Assembly (NCBI GenBank): GCA_013822725.1
Contig: PNKX01000018.1
Location: 1-64,000 of the forward strand
Direction: 5' to 3'
Source of the DNA: Pirellula sp.
GTDB lineage: Bacteria; Planctomycetota; Planctomycetia; Pirellulales; Lacipirellulaceae
Length of the DNA stretch: 64,000 bases
The position numbers and the translations under genes were made by a program. Positions 26,817 to 35,160 of the stretch are shown here, in pieces. The notes under the pieces were generated by a model. That model worked only from the letters and a program-made list of their open reading frames with translations, made no database searches and was not told where the DNA came from. The first letter of the stretch is position 1, and each line of letters begins with the position of its first letter.

Positions 26817-28448
26817 ATGCCCTCGGTCATCGTTCTTGATACGCTCTCGCAAGAAGGTCTCGATCTGCTGGCTGCCGCGCCTGGCATTTCCTACGAGGTT
26901 CGTACGGGCCTCAAGGGGGACGACCTCCGCAACGCCCTCGCGGAATTCGACGGCGCGATCTGTCGCAGCGGCGTGAAGATCACCCCCGAGTCGCTCGAGG
27001 GGAACCGCAAACTGAAGGCGATCGTGCGGGCCGGCGTTGGCACCGACAACATCAACAGCGCTGCCGCCACGCGGGCCGGCGTGGTCGTGATGAACACCCC
27101 GGCCGGTAACACGCTCAGCACGGCCGAGCATGCGGTGACGCTGATGCTCGCCCTGTCGCGGAACGTCGCCCCGGCGTACCAAGGGCTGATCGAAGGCCGC
27201 TGGGATCGGGCGAAATACATGGGCGCCCAGGTCGCCGGCAAGACGCTCGGCGTCGTCGGCCTTGGCCGTATCGGCTTGGCGGTGGTGAAGCGGGCCCAAG
27301 CGTTGGAGATGCGGGTCCTAGGCTACGACCCGTTCATGTCGAAGGAAAAGGCGAAGGAACTCGGCATCGAGTGGTACGAGAAGGTCGATGACATGCTGCC
27401 GCACGTCGATTACCTGTCGGTCCACACGCCGCTGACTGAAGAAACTCGCAACCTGATCGACATCCCGCAACTCGATCGCCTGAAACCAGGCGTGCGGTTG
27501 ATCAACGCAGCCCGCGGCGGCATCTATAACGAAGCCGCGCTCGTTGAAGGGTTGAAGTCTGGCAAGATCGGCGGCGTCGCGCTCGACGTCTTCGTCGAGG
27601 AACCTTGCACCAACAGCCCGCTCTTCGGGATGCCGGGCGTCCTCTGCACGCCTCACTTGGGAGCGAGCACCGAAGAGGCCCAAACGCAAGTCGCCGTCGA
27701 GGCGGTGCAACTGCTGACCGACTTCCTGTCGACCGGCCAAATCAAGAACGCGGTGAACATCGCCTCGCTCGACGCAAAATTGCTCGAGCAACTGCGCGGG
27801 TATCTCGACGTGGCGTTCCGGCTTGGAAAACTCGCCGCCGGGCTTATCCCGAGTGGTTTGAAGGCCTGCAAGCTCACCTACCGCGGCGAAATCGCTGGCC
27901 GCGATACGAAAGTGCTGACGGCGGCGTTCTCGGCCGGGTTGCTCCAAGGGGCGATGGCCGACGACGTGAACTTGGTCAACGCGAGCCTGCTGCTCGAAGA
28001 GCGGGGGATCAAGCTGAGCAGCGAAGCCCGCACCGACATGGGCGCCTTCCGCAGCGCGATGAGCTTTGAGATCGAAGGCGCCGACGGCCAGAAGCATAAA
28101 GCGACCGGCACCGTGTTCGGCCAGTCGATGCCTCGGTTGGTGGCGCTCGACGGCTACCGCCTGGAAGCCTATCTCGACGGTTGCTTGCTCGTTTTCACCC
28201 ACAAAGACGTGCCGGGGATCATCGGCGGCGTCGGCATGGCGTTCGGCGAGCACAACGTCAACATCGGCCAGATGGCGGTCGGCCGGGCCGGCGACGTCCC
28301 GGGGGGCGAAGCGGTTGGCATTCTCAACCTCGACGGCGAACCGCCGGCGGCGGCGCTGGAAGCCGTTCGCAAGCTGCCGGCCATTGGCAGCGCGAAGGTG
28401 ATTCACCTGCCGAGCGCGGGACAGCTTCCATCGTGGTTGCAGGGTTAG
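26817..28448 (+). CDS. serA: D-3-phosphoglycerate dehydrogenase
   Basis: 543 residues from the ATG at 26817; an ATG at 26775 would add a short unlikely leader. It oxidises 3-phosphoglycerate with NAD to start serine synthesis. The catalytic/NAD domain shows GVVGLGRIGLAV and the conserved RAGVGTDNI, NAARGGIYNEAAL and TPHLGAST segments. An allosteric substrate-binding domain (about 320-450) and a C-terminal ACT domain (about 455-530) make it the long, regulated form. It is adjacent to serC. Confidence 0.96.
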   Translation: MPSVIVLDTLSQEGLDLLAAAPGISYEVRTGLKGDDLRNALAEFDGAICRSGVKITPESLEGNRKLKAIVRAGVGTDNINSAAATRAGVVVMNTPAGNTLSTAEHAVTLMLALSRNVAPAYQGLIEGRWDRAKYMGAQVAGKTLGVVGLGRIGLAVVKRAQALEMRVLGYDPFMSKEKAKELGIEWYEKVDDMLPHVDYLSVHTPLTEETRNLIDIPQLDRLKPGVRLINAARGGIYNEAALVEGLKSGKIGGVALDVFVEEPCTNSPLFGMPGVLCTPHLGASTEEAQTQVAVEAVQLLTDFLSTGQIKNAVNIASLDAKLLEQLRGYLDVAFRLGKLAAGLIPSGLKACKLTYRGEIAGRDTKVLTAAFSAGLLQGAMADDVNLVNASLLLEERGIKLSSEARTDMGAFRSAMSFEIEGADGQKHKATGTVFGQSMPRLVALDGYRLEAYLDGCLLVFTHKDVPGIIGGVGMAFGEHNVNIGQMAVGRAGDVPGGEAVGILNLDGEPPAAALEAVRKLPAIGSAKVIHLPSAGQLPSWLQG

Positions 28449-28841
28449 TTGCGTTCGCGGTTTATTGGTAGGGCGAGGCTCCTGCCGAGCCGCAATGCGA
28501 TCCGGCGGCTCGGCAGGAGCCTCGCCCTACCATGCCACGCCCGTTTCACTCCCAAACGGCATGTGGACTGCCGCATAGCTGCGCCACGGCTTGAAATTCT
28601 TGCCGACGCCCGCCCGCTGCTGCGTATTTGCCGGGCAGTGCTAGCGTCTATCCGGCACGACCGGCGCATCCGGAAACTCTTCCGGAAGTTTCCTCGCTTA
28701 ACGGTCGACCTCTTCTGTTATCGGGCGCGAATTGCAACCGATATTTCCTCAGAACGCTGCTGTCGATAGCCTGCTCGGCCCCGCGGCGGTTCCCTCCTGA
28801 AGCAATTCCCGCTAGCGTCTTCCCGTTTCTAGGACTGAACA
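28449..28841. repeat. Intergenic region with family H palindrome
   Basis: 393 bases after serA. At 28467-28531 there is an almost perfect inverted repeat (GGTAGGGCGAGGCTCCTGCC and its complement). From about 28560 to 28841 I see only short imperfect palindromes (for example GGAAACT / AGTTTCC near 28672-28693) and no coding sequence I can support. The promoter of the BON gene is expected here. Confidence 0.65.
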
Positions 28842-29072
28842 ATGGAAGCTACGATCTCCCCGCCGCGCCCTAAACTGATCGACGAAGTCCACGGCGCGTT
28901 GCGCCGCAGCCCGTACGTCTCGGGACACGACATGACGGTCGAAGCGGCCGAAGGCGTGGTGCGGATCTCGGGCGCCGTGCGGTCGTTCTTCCACAAGCAG
29001 ATGACGCAGGAACTGATTCGCCGCATCGACGGCGTCGAGCGGATTGAAAACTGCCTGCAGGTGCAGTGGTAA
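28842..29072 (+). CDS. Small BON-domain protein
   Basis: 76 residues, consisting of a single BON-like fold: a helix (LIDEVHGALRRSPYVSG), then MTVEAAEGVVRISGAVRSF and a second helix with a terminal GVERIENCLQV strand. BON domains occur in periplasmic and membrane-associated proteins and may bind phospholipid. There is no signal peptide, so location is uncertain. It converges with the FHA-GAF-phosphatase gene 17 bases downstream. The short length and match over the whole chain support a real gene. Confidence 0.75.
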   Translation: MEATISPPRPKLIDEVHGALRRSPYVSGHDMTVEAAEGVVRISGAVRSFFHKQMTQELIRRIDGVERIENCLQVQW

Positions 29073-29089
29073 ACGGCTAGCATCGCCGC

Positions 29090-30787
29090 TCATTCTCGCC
29101 CGAAGCAGACGAGGCACATGTCGTCGCTCTGGGGGAAGTCGCCGGCAAACTTGTGGACGCTGTCGAGAATGCAGGGGCCCAGGTCGCGGGCTTTCACCGT
29201 CTTGTCGGCGCAGAGTTGGGTCAGCCGCTCGATGCCGTAAAGTTCTCGCTTCGAGTTCATCGCTTCACTAAAGCCGTCGGTGAAGATCGTCAGGAAGTCG
29301 CCGGCGAGGAATTCGCGCTTGTATGACTCGTATTCGTAGTCGTCGGCCACGCCGAGCGGCAGGCCCGCTTCGTCGCCGCCGATCTCGATGACCTCGCCGT
29401 CGCCGGTTCGCAGCAGAGGCGGCATATGGCCGGCGTTGACCAGCGTTAGTTCGCACGCTTGCGGGTCGACCACGGCGACGACCATCGTGACGAACCGGTC
29501 GTCCCAGCCATGCTGCGAGAACGCCGTGTTGATCTTGGCGAGCGCTTTCGCCGGATCAGGTTCGCGAGCGAGCCAGAACCGGACGTCGCTGGAGAGCTTG
29601 GCCATGAGGATTGCCGCGGAAACGCCTTTGCCGGCCACGTCGCCGACGACCGCGGCGAAGCGATCTTCCGGCAGCAATACATAATCGTAGTAATCGCCGC
29701 CTACTTCGTAGGCCGCCTGATAGTGCTGGAAGAAGTGGTAGCCGCCGACGTCGGGCGCCGCCTTCGGGAGCAGGGCGGTCTGCATCTCGCGGGCGACCTG
29801 AAGGTCCCGCGTCATCGCTTGTTGCGCCACGACTTGTTCATGCAATTTTGCGTTGTCCAAGGCGTGGGCCGCTTGGCTCGCCACGCCGGCCAGCACTTGC
29901 AAGTCGAGATCGGTGAAGCGGCTCCGTTGGTCGCGGGTGTCGAGCTGGATGACGCCGATCGCTTCGCCGTCGGAGTCGATCATCGGGGCGCAAATCAGCG
30001 AGCGAATCTGAAAGTCGGCGATGCTCTGCGCCATGTTGAACCGCGCGTCGGAGGCGGCGTCGGCGGAGAGAATCGCCTTCTTTTCGTTCATCGCCCGTGA
30101 GATGATCGTGCGGCTGGGACGCGTCTCTTCGTCGTCGTTGCGACGGGCCTTGGTGACGACCGGCACCAGCGGAGCGCCCGGCTTCGGCCGCATAATGATG
30201 AACCCGCGGTCGGCCTGGATGAAAATCTTGAACAGGCTGTCAAGGATCTTCGGCAGAATCTCCTTCGCCTCGAGCGTGTTGCTGAGGTTGTTGGAGATCT
30301 CGATCATCGCCATCAGCTGCTGCTCAGGCTTGGCGGAAACTTGCCACGTCGCCTTCGCCTCGCGGCCGACGTCGAACGTCGCCATGATTTCCGATTCGTC
30401 GCCGCTGCCGTCGTCTTCCAGCAGCGTGGCCGCGTCGAGCGGAGACAAGAGGGACGAACCCCCTATCATTGCGACGCCAGCAAGCAGATTTTGCTCCACT
30501 ACGTTGTGGAACTCCATCAACACGTCGCAAATGAGAATCTGATCGCCGTCGCGGAGCTGGGCCTGCCCCTCGATCTGATGACCATTGACAATGGTGCCGT
30601 TGCGGCTGCCGTTGTCCTGGATGAGGTAGAGGTCTTTGTCGCGCAGGACGATGGCATGCCGCCGGCTCACGGCCGCTACGTCGAGGACGAAATCGCACTC
30701 AGGGCTGCGGCCGATGGCCGATTCACGTCCCGAGATTTCGAACTTTTTGCCGACTTCTCCACCCTGGATAATCGTAAGCGTGGCCAT
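29090..30787 (-). CDS. FHA-GAF-PP2C (SpoIIE/RsbU-type) serine phosphatase
   Basis: 565 residues, cytoplasmic. An N-terminal FHA domain (about 5-92) shows GRS (26-28), SRRH (41-44) and NGSRNGTIVNG, the phosphothreonine-binding residues. A GAF domain follows (about 165-320), then a PP2C-type phosphatase domain (about 365-562) with GGDYYDY, VGDVAGKGVSAAILMAKL and FTDGFSEAMN, including the metal-binding Asp residues. Such proteins dephosphorylate anti-sigma-factor antagonists in partner-switching pathways. FHA would tether it to a Ser/Thr-kinase substrate. No kinase or STAS gene is adjacent, so its partners are unknown. Confidence 0.93.
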   Translation of the reverse strand: MATLTIIQGGEVGKKFEISGRESAIGRSPECDFVLDVAAVSRRHAIVLRDKDLYLIQDNGSRNGTIVNGHQIEGQAQLRDGDQILICDVLMEFHNVVEQNLLAGVAMIGGSSLLSPLDAATLLEDDGSGDESEIMATFDVGREAKATWQVSAKPEQQLMAMIEISNNLSNTLEAKEILPKILDSLFKIFIQADRGFIIMRPKPGAPLVPVVTKARRNDDEETRPSRTIISRAMNEKKAILSADAASDARFNMAQSIADFQIRSLICAPMIDSDGEAIGVIQLDTRDQRSRFTDLDLQVLAGVASQAAHALDNAKLHEQVVAQQAMTRDLQVAREMQTALLPKAAPDVGGYHFFQHYQAAYEVGGDYYDYVLLPEDRFAAVVGDVAGKGVSAAILMAKLSSDVRFWLAREPDPAKALAKINTAFSQHGWDDRFVTMVVAVVDPQACELTLVNAGHMPPLLRTGDGEVIEIGGDEAGLPLGVADDYEYESYKREFLAGDFLTIFTDGFSEAMNSKRELYGIERLTQLCADKTVKARDLGPCILDSVHKFAGDFPQSDDMCLVCFGRE

Positions 30788-30926
30788 GGCGATAACGTCC
30801 CGCTGCGGTTTTCCCCGCGATCTTGCGGGAGTTTGCTCGATTCTAGGGCGGCCGCGCGGCGGGCGTCAACAAGCAGGAGCATTCCGTCGCGGGCCAAATG
30901 GCCGGCATTCGCCGAACCAAACGCCC

Positions 30927-30955
30927 TTGACGATCGTCCAGAAGGGACCTACCGT
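30927..30955 (+). promoter_or_regulatory. Candidate promoter for tRNA-Gln
   Basis: TTGACG (30927-30932), 17-base spacer, TACCGT (30950-30955). The inferred start would be about 15 bases before the tRNA. The -10 match is only moderate. Confidence 0.4.
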
Positions 30956-30977
30956 TGAGGGCTTCGCAGCAGTTTCT

Positions 30978-31049
30978 TGGGGCGTAGTGTAATTGGTAAC
31001 ACTACAGATTCTGACTCTGTCATTTAAGGTTCGAGTCCTTACGCCCCAG
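30978..31049 (+). tRNA. tRNA-Gln (anticodon CUG)
   Basis: The cloverleaf is complete: acceptor TGGGGCG/CGCCCCA, D arm with AATTGGTAAC, anticodon stem ACAGA/TCTGT around TTCTGAC (anticodon CTG), T loop GGTTCGAGTCC and discriminator G. No CCA is encoded. Confidence 0.95.
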
Positions 31050-31060
31050 CTTTCGCCGCC

Positions 31061-31630
31061 TCACGCATTGTCGGGAGGTTGGCAATGTTTCGCGGCGAAG
31101 GCGATCAGCGCCTCGTGGCTCTCGACGCCGAGCTTCTCTCGGCAGTGACGCAAATGCGTGTGGATGGTCGTGAGGCCGATCCCCAGCTTTTCGGCGATCG
31201 TTTGCGTCGAGTGCCCCGTGCCAAGCCACTCTAAGCACTCCTGCTCCCGCTCCGTCAGCTGATCAAGGTTGGCGGGAATCCGTACCCCGAGCACGCAGAC
31301 GGCGATGTCGGGACGCGATAGCGGCCAGACCCAAACGCGGAAACGTTTCCCGCTCTCGCTCCTCAACTCCAGCGTGCGGCTTTCACGGAGCGACGCGGCT
31401 CGGGCGATCGCTTCCTTCGCTTTCTCGCGACATGAGGGAGCGAGGTGCTCCCAAGCGAACTCGCCGGGCTTCAACCGATCGAACGGCATGCTGCCCCACA
31501 CGGCGCGACCTTGCCAGTCGCAGAGGAGCACGAAGCGGCCTTCCGTACTCATGCCCGGCGCCACCACGTCGCTCCACATTGGGTCCAACTGTGATGCCGC
31601 GGCGAGATGCAATGGGCTCTGATGTTGCAC
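31061..31630 (-). CDS. LuxR-type HTH regulator with a PAS-like N-terminal region
   Basis: 189 residues. The C-terminal LuxR helix-turn-helix (about 123-180) shows LTEREQECLEWLGTGHSTQ and TIAEKLGIGLTTIHTHLRHC. The first 115 residues contain GRFVLLCDWQGRAVWGS and a later paired strand region resembling a divergent PAS sensor domain, with no receiver-type phosphorylation site. A transcription factor responding to a small ligand or protein is likely; target genes are unknown. It diverges from the receiver-like gene at 31754, suggesting a functional pair. Confidence 0.82.
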   Translation of the reverse strand: MQHQSPLHLAAASQLDPMWSDVVAPGMSTEGRFVLLCDWQGRAVWGSMPFDRLKPGEFAWEHLAPSCREKAKEAIARAASLRESRTLELRSESGKRFRVWVWPLSRPDIAVCVLGVRIPANLDQLTEREQECLEWLGTGHSTQTIAEKLGIGLTTIHTHLRHCREKLGVESHEALIAFAAKHCQPPDNA

Positions 31631-31753
31631 TTTGTCGCGTCCCCGTGTTCGCGTGCGGCTCGCCTACAGCCTGGGCCGAGCCGCGCTACCGGCTCAAGCG
31701 GCGACGATTCTAACACCTTCGGATTGAATTGCCGAGTTTTTCTCCCGCCACGC

Positions 31754-32116
31754 ATGAAAAAACAGCTCTTGTTCATTATCAGCGAGGATCATCGCAACCT
31801 CGAATCGCTTCGGTCGATCACCAGCGCCAACAACTACGAGCCGAAGTGTTTTCATTCGGCGGAAGAGTTTCTGCAGTACGTTGCTCCGCGGCAGGCGGGG
31901 TGCGTCGTCGTCGATTCTCATGACGCCGTCGTCAACGTCGGGGCGTTCGTTGCATGTCTGCGGGAAACCATCTCGCAGCTCAGGTCGATCGTCATAGTTG
32001 CCGAAGAGGACGACACCGACTGGCTACGTCTCGGCGCCTTTGCCGTGCTGCGGCGTCCCTGCAGGGCGGAGTCGTTATTCGAGGCGATCGATCGTGCGCG
32101 GCGGGAGGAGAATTGA
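31754..32116 (+). CDS. Degenerate single-domain response-regulator receiver
   Basis: 120 residues from the ATG at 31754. The receiver fold is recognisable: acidic pair E11/D12, probable phospho-acceptor D54 in CVVVDSHD, and the C-terminal VLRRPCRAESLFEAI. The conserved Thr/Ser after strand 4 appears as Ala (VAEED, A83) and the conserved Lys before Pro as Arg (R101-P102). There is no output domain. It could be a phosphate-independent or weakly phosphorylated partner of the divergent LuxR protein 124 bases away. An adjacent cognate kinase is not present. Confidence 0.75.
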   Translation: MKKQLLFIISEDHRNLESLRSITSANNYEPKCFHSAEEFLQYVAPRQAGCVVVDSHDAVVNVGAFVACLRETISQLRSIVIVAEEDDTDWLRLGAFAVLRRPCRAESLFEAIDRARREEN

Positions 32117-32142
32117 GCGACAGGCTGCCGCTTGGCGGTGAC

Positions 32143-33579
32143 TTAGCTTGGCGGCGTGCGAATCACTAGCAGCCGCGGTTCGGTCATGTCCTCGATCGCG
32201 TAGCGGACCCCTTCGCGGCCAAGGCCGCTGTCCTTCACGCCGCCGTAGGGCATGTTGTCGACGCGCCAGCTGGGGACGTCGCCGATGACCACGCCGCCGA
32301 CTTCGAGTCGATCCCAGGCCCGCTGAATCTTATAAATGTCGCGCGTGAAGATGCCGGCCTGCAATCCGAAGACGCTGTCGTTCACCTCGTCGAGGGCGGC
32401 GTCGAAGTCGCTGAAGCGGTCGAGAATCGCCACGGGTCCGAAGGCTTCGCCGGCGCAGAGGGGCTGGTCGCGAGAAACATTTTCCAGCAGCGTCGCCTGC
32501 AGCATGGCTCCGACACGTTTGCCGCCGCAGAGAATGTTGGCGCCGGCTTTCACCGCCGCTTGAATCCATTCGTCGAGCCGTTTGGCTTCGCTCTCGGCGA
32601 TCATCGGCCCGATGAAGGTCTCTTCGAGCTTGGGATCGCCCATCTTAAGGGCCTTCGTCGCGGCGACGAGCCGGTCGCGCAGTTCGTCGTAAACGCGCTC
32701 GTGAACCAGGATGCGTTGCACCGAGATGCAACTTTGCCCCGACTGGTAAAACGCTCCGACAATGAGTCGGCTGACGGCGTCGGCGAGGTCGGCGCCTTCG
32801 TCGATGATGCAGGCCGCGTTGCCACCAAGTTCGAGGGTCACCTTCTTTTTGCCAGCGCGGGCTTTCAGGTCCCAACCGACCGCGGGCGAGCCGGTGAAGC
32901 TCAAGAGCTTCAGCCGTTCGTCGGTCGTGAACAGATCGGCCCCGTCGCGGTGGCAGGGGAGAATCGAAAACGCCCCCGGCGGCAAGTCGGTCTCGGCGAG
33001 GATCTCGCCGATGAGAATCGCTCCGATCGGCGTGCGGCTCGCCGGTTTCAGAACAAACGGGCAGCCCGCCGCGATCGCTGGCGCAATCTTGTGAGCGGCC
33101 AGATTCAGCGGAAAGTTGAATGGTGAAATAAACGAGCAAGGCCCGATCGGCACGCGCTTCGTCATCCCCGCGTAGCCACGCGCACGGGCGGAGATTTCGA
33201 GGTTAAGGACCTCGCCGCCTATCCGCACCGCTTCCGCCGCTGCGAGAGCAAACGTGTCGATCAGCCGCGACACCTCGCCGCGGCTGTCGCGAATTGGCTT
33301 GCCCGCTTCGACGCAGAGCGAGTAGGCGAGCTCGTCTTGCCGCTCGCGGAACCGACGCACGCAATGTTCCAGCACGGCTTGCCGCTCGTAGGGCGCCAAA
33401 CGGGCCATCGGCTCGGCCGCTTTCACGGCGGCATCGATGCCGCGATCAATCGCGGCCGCGTCGGCTTGAGCGACGCGCGTCGCCACTTCGCCGGTGTACT
33501 TGTCGACAACCTCTAGATCGACGTTCGGCTGCTCCTGGCGGTTCGCCAGATAGTAGGGATAAGTCGCTTTGAGTTTCAT
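32143..33579 (-). CDS. NAD(P)-dependent aldehyde dehydrogenase family protein
   Basis: 478 residues, the normal length. Visible family sites are VPIGPCSFISPFNFPLNL, KPASRTP, the FTGSPAVG cofactor turn, the general base Glu in VTLELGGN and the catalytic Cys in SGQSCISVQR. The sequence most resembles the lactaldehyde / glyceraldehyde-3-phosphate (non-phosphorylating) branch. Substrate cannot be fixed from sequence. It lies 34 bases downstream of the POT transporter gene on the same strand and could share its transcript. Confidence 0.92.
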   Translation of the reverse strand: MKLKATYPYYLANRQEQPNVDLEVVDKYTGEVATRVAQADAAAIDRGIDAAVKAAEPMARLAPYERQAVLEHCVRRFRERQDELAYSLCVEAGKPIRDSRGEVSRLIDTFALAAAEAVRIGGEVLNLEISARARGYAGMTKRVPIGPCSFISPFNFPLNLAAHKIAPAIAAGCPFVLKPASRTPIGAILIGEILAETDLPPGAFSILPCHRDGADLFTTDERLKLLSFTGSPAVGWDLKARAGKKKVTLELGGNAACIIDEGADLADAVSRLIVGAFYQSGQSCISVQRILVHERVYDELRDRLVAATKALKMGDPKLEETFIGPMIAESEAKRLDEWIQAAVKAGANILCGGKRVGAMLQATLLENVSRDQPLCAGEAFGPVAILDRFSDFDAALDEVNDSVFGLQAGIFTRDIYKIQRAWDRLEVGGVVIGDVPSWRVDNMPYGGVKDSGLGREGVRYAIEDMTEPRLLVIRTPPS

Positions 33580-33613
33580 CGCTCGTCACATCGCTGCCTG
33601 ACGTTTCGCCAAG

Positions 33614-34996
33614 CTACGCGACCCCCTCCTCGCCTTGGATATAAACCCGACCGTGGTAGAACTGCGACCAAACGACGTAAATGACTGCGGCCACGAGCAT
33701 CACGATCGCAAAGAACCAGTAGTAATTGGCGCCCTCGAGAATCGCCACGCCGACTTTCTTCTGGGCCTCGATATATTCGTTGACGCGGGCCGTCAGGATG
33801 TTCCCGAGTGCGATCGCCACCAACAGATAAACTCCCATGATGAACGACTTCATCTTCTTCGGCGCCTGCGTGTAGGAGAATTCCAGGGCGGTTACCGAGA
33901 CCATCACTTCACCGGCGGTGATCACGACGTACGCGGCAATCTGCCACAGCATGTGCGGCGTCTCGCCGTTGACGATGCGCTGTTCAGCCAGTGCGATGAT
34001 GACGAATGATAGGGCCGTCAGGAACAAGCCGATGCCGATTTTTCGCAACGGGGTTGGTTCGAACCAGCGGCCCATCAACGGGTACAGCACATAGGCGAAC
34101 AGCGGAATGAAGCAGAGAATGAGGAAAGGATTCACCGCTTGGAGTTGGGCCGGCAGCATCGTGAACAGGCCAAAATTGCCGTTCATGCTCTTCGCCTGTT
34201 CGACCCAAGCGGTGTGGGTTTGATCGAACAGCATGAAGAAGGGGAAGATGAACAGGTAGAGGGGAATCAGATTGATCACCGCTCGAATGCCGTCGGCACT
34301 AAACGTCTCTTCGATGAACTTCGAACCGCCGGCGGGGATGTGGACGTACTTGAAGCGGCCGAGCCAGAAAACGAGCGTGGCAATCGCCATGATGATGCCG
34401 GGAATGCCGAACGCCCAACCAGGCCCGTAGTGTTTTAGCAGCCACGGGCAGAGGAGCGTCGAGACGACCGCTCCAGCATTAATGGAGAAGTAGAACCAAC
34501 CGAAGACTTTGTTGATGAGGTCTTTGTTCCGCTCGCCAAACTGGTCGCCGACATGCGCCGAAACGCAGGGCTTGATGCCGCCGGCGCCCATCGCGAGTAA
34601 CACCAAGCCCGCGGCGATCAGCCACTTCGGCTCGACGCCGGTGACCGACGGGAAGTCGACGAGCGCCAGCACGCCATGCCCGACGCAGTAGAGTAGGGAG
34701 ATCCAGACGATCGTCTGGTACTTGCCGAAGAGCCAGTCGCTGAGGATGGCGCCGAAGATCGGCAGCGCGTAGACCGCGGCGTAGAAGTAGTGCTGCCACG
34801 CCTTGGCCAGTTCCGGCGACATCGGCGCCATCGCACCCGAGGCATCGCGGAGATGCTCGGTGAGGAACTCGTACAGCACGGCCCCCATGCCGTAGTAGCT
34901 GAACCGCTCCGCCGCTTCGTTGCCGATGATGTACGGGATGCCGGGCGGCATCGTCTCGATCTGCTGCGGCGTCGTGCGATATTCAGAGTTCGACAT
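33614..34996 (-). CDS. POT-family proton-dependent oligopeptide transporter
   Basis: 460 residues, about 12-14 membrane helices. The PTR2/POT signature is at the N-terminus: NEAAERFSYYGMGAVLYEFL, containing the conserved ExxERFxYYG proton-coupling motif. The second family signature region GAGGIKPCVSAHVGDQF is also clear. The family imports di- and tripeptides with protons. It lies just upstream of the aldehyde dehydrogenase. The N-terminus is a short hydrophilic tail; the start fits. Confidence 0.93.
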   Translation of the reverse strand: MSNSEYRTTPQQIETMPPGIPYIIGNEAAERFSYYGMGAVLYEFLTEHLRDASGAMAPMSPELAKAWQHYFYAAVYALPIFGAILSDWLFGKYQTIVWISLLYCVGHGVLALVDFPSVTGVEPKWLIAAGLVLLAMGAGGIKPCVSAHVGDQFGERNKDLINKVFGWFYFSINAGAVVSTLLCPWLLKHYGPGWAFGIPGIIMAIATLVFWLGRFKYVHIPAGGSKFIEETFSADGIRAVINLIPLYLFIFPFFMLFDQTHTAWVEQAKSMNGNFGLFTMLPAQLQAVNPFLILCFIPLFAYVLYPLMGRWFEPTPLRKIGIGLFLTALSFVIIALAEQRIVNGETPHMLWQIAAYVVITAGEVMVSVTALEFSYTQAPKKMKSFIMGVYLLVAIALGNILTARVNEYIEAQKKVGVAILEGANYYWFFAIVMLVAAVIYVVWSQFYHGRVYIQGEEGVA

Positions 34997-35084
34997 GGCG
35001 TGGTCGTCGCGGGGGGCAGGGGAGGGAGCGGCGACGCCAGTCTACCGAAAGCGGCGGCCGATCGCAGCCGCGGTTCTTCGGTTG

Positions 35085-35120
35085 AAAAAATTAGCCCCCG
35101 GTCGAGTGACCGGGGGCTAA
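35085..35120 (-). terminator. Rho-independent terminator of the Gfo/Idh/MocA gene
   Basis: On the minus strand a perfect stem TTAGCCCCCGGTC / GACCGGGGGCTAA (35091-35120) is followed by six T (35085-35090). It lies about 40 bases past the stop at 35161. It belongs to the same sequence type as the hairpin at 9471-9501. Confidence 0.8.
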
Positions 35121-35160
35121 AGGGCGTTCGTCTTTTATTGGAAGCTCGTCCCGGCGAGAA

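Noticed and set aside
12775..28531. Palindromic repeats considered as a CRISPR array.
   Set aside because: They are scattered single elements with no regular spacers and no cas genes.
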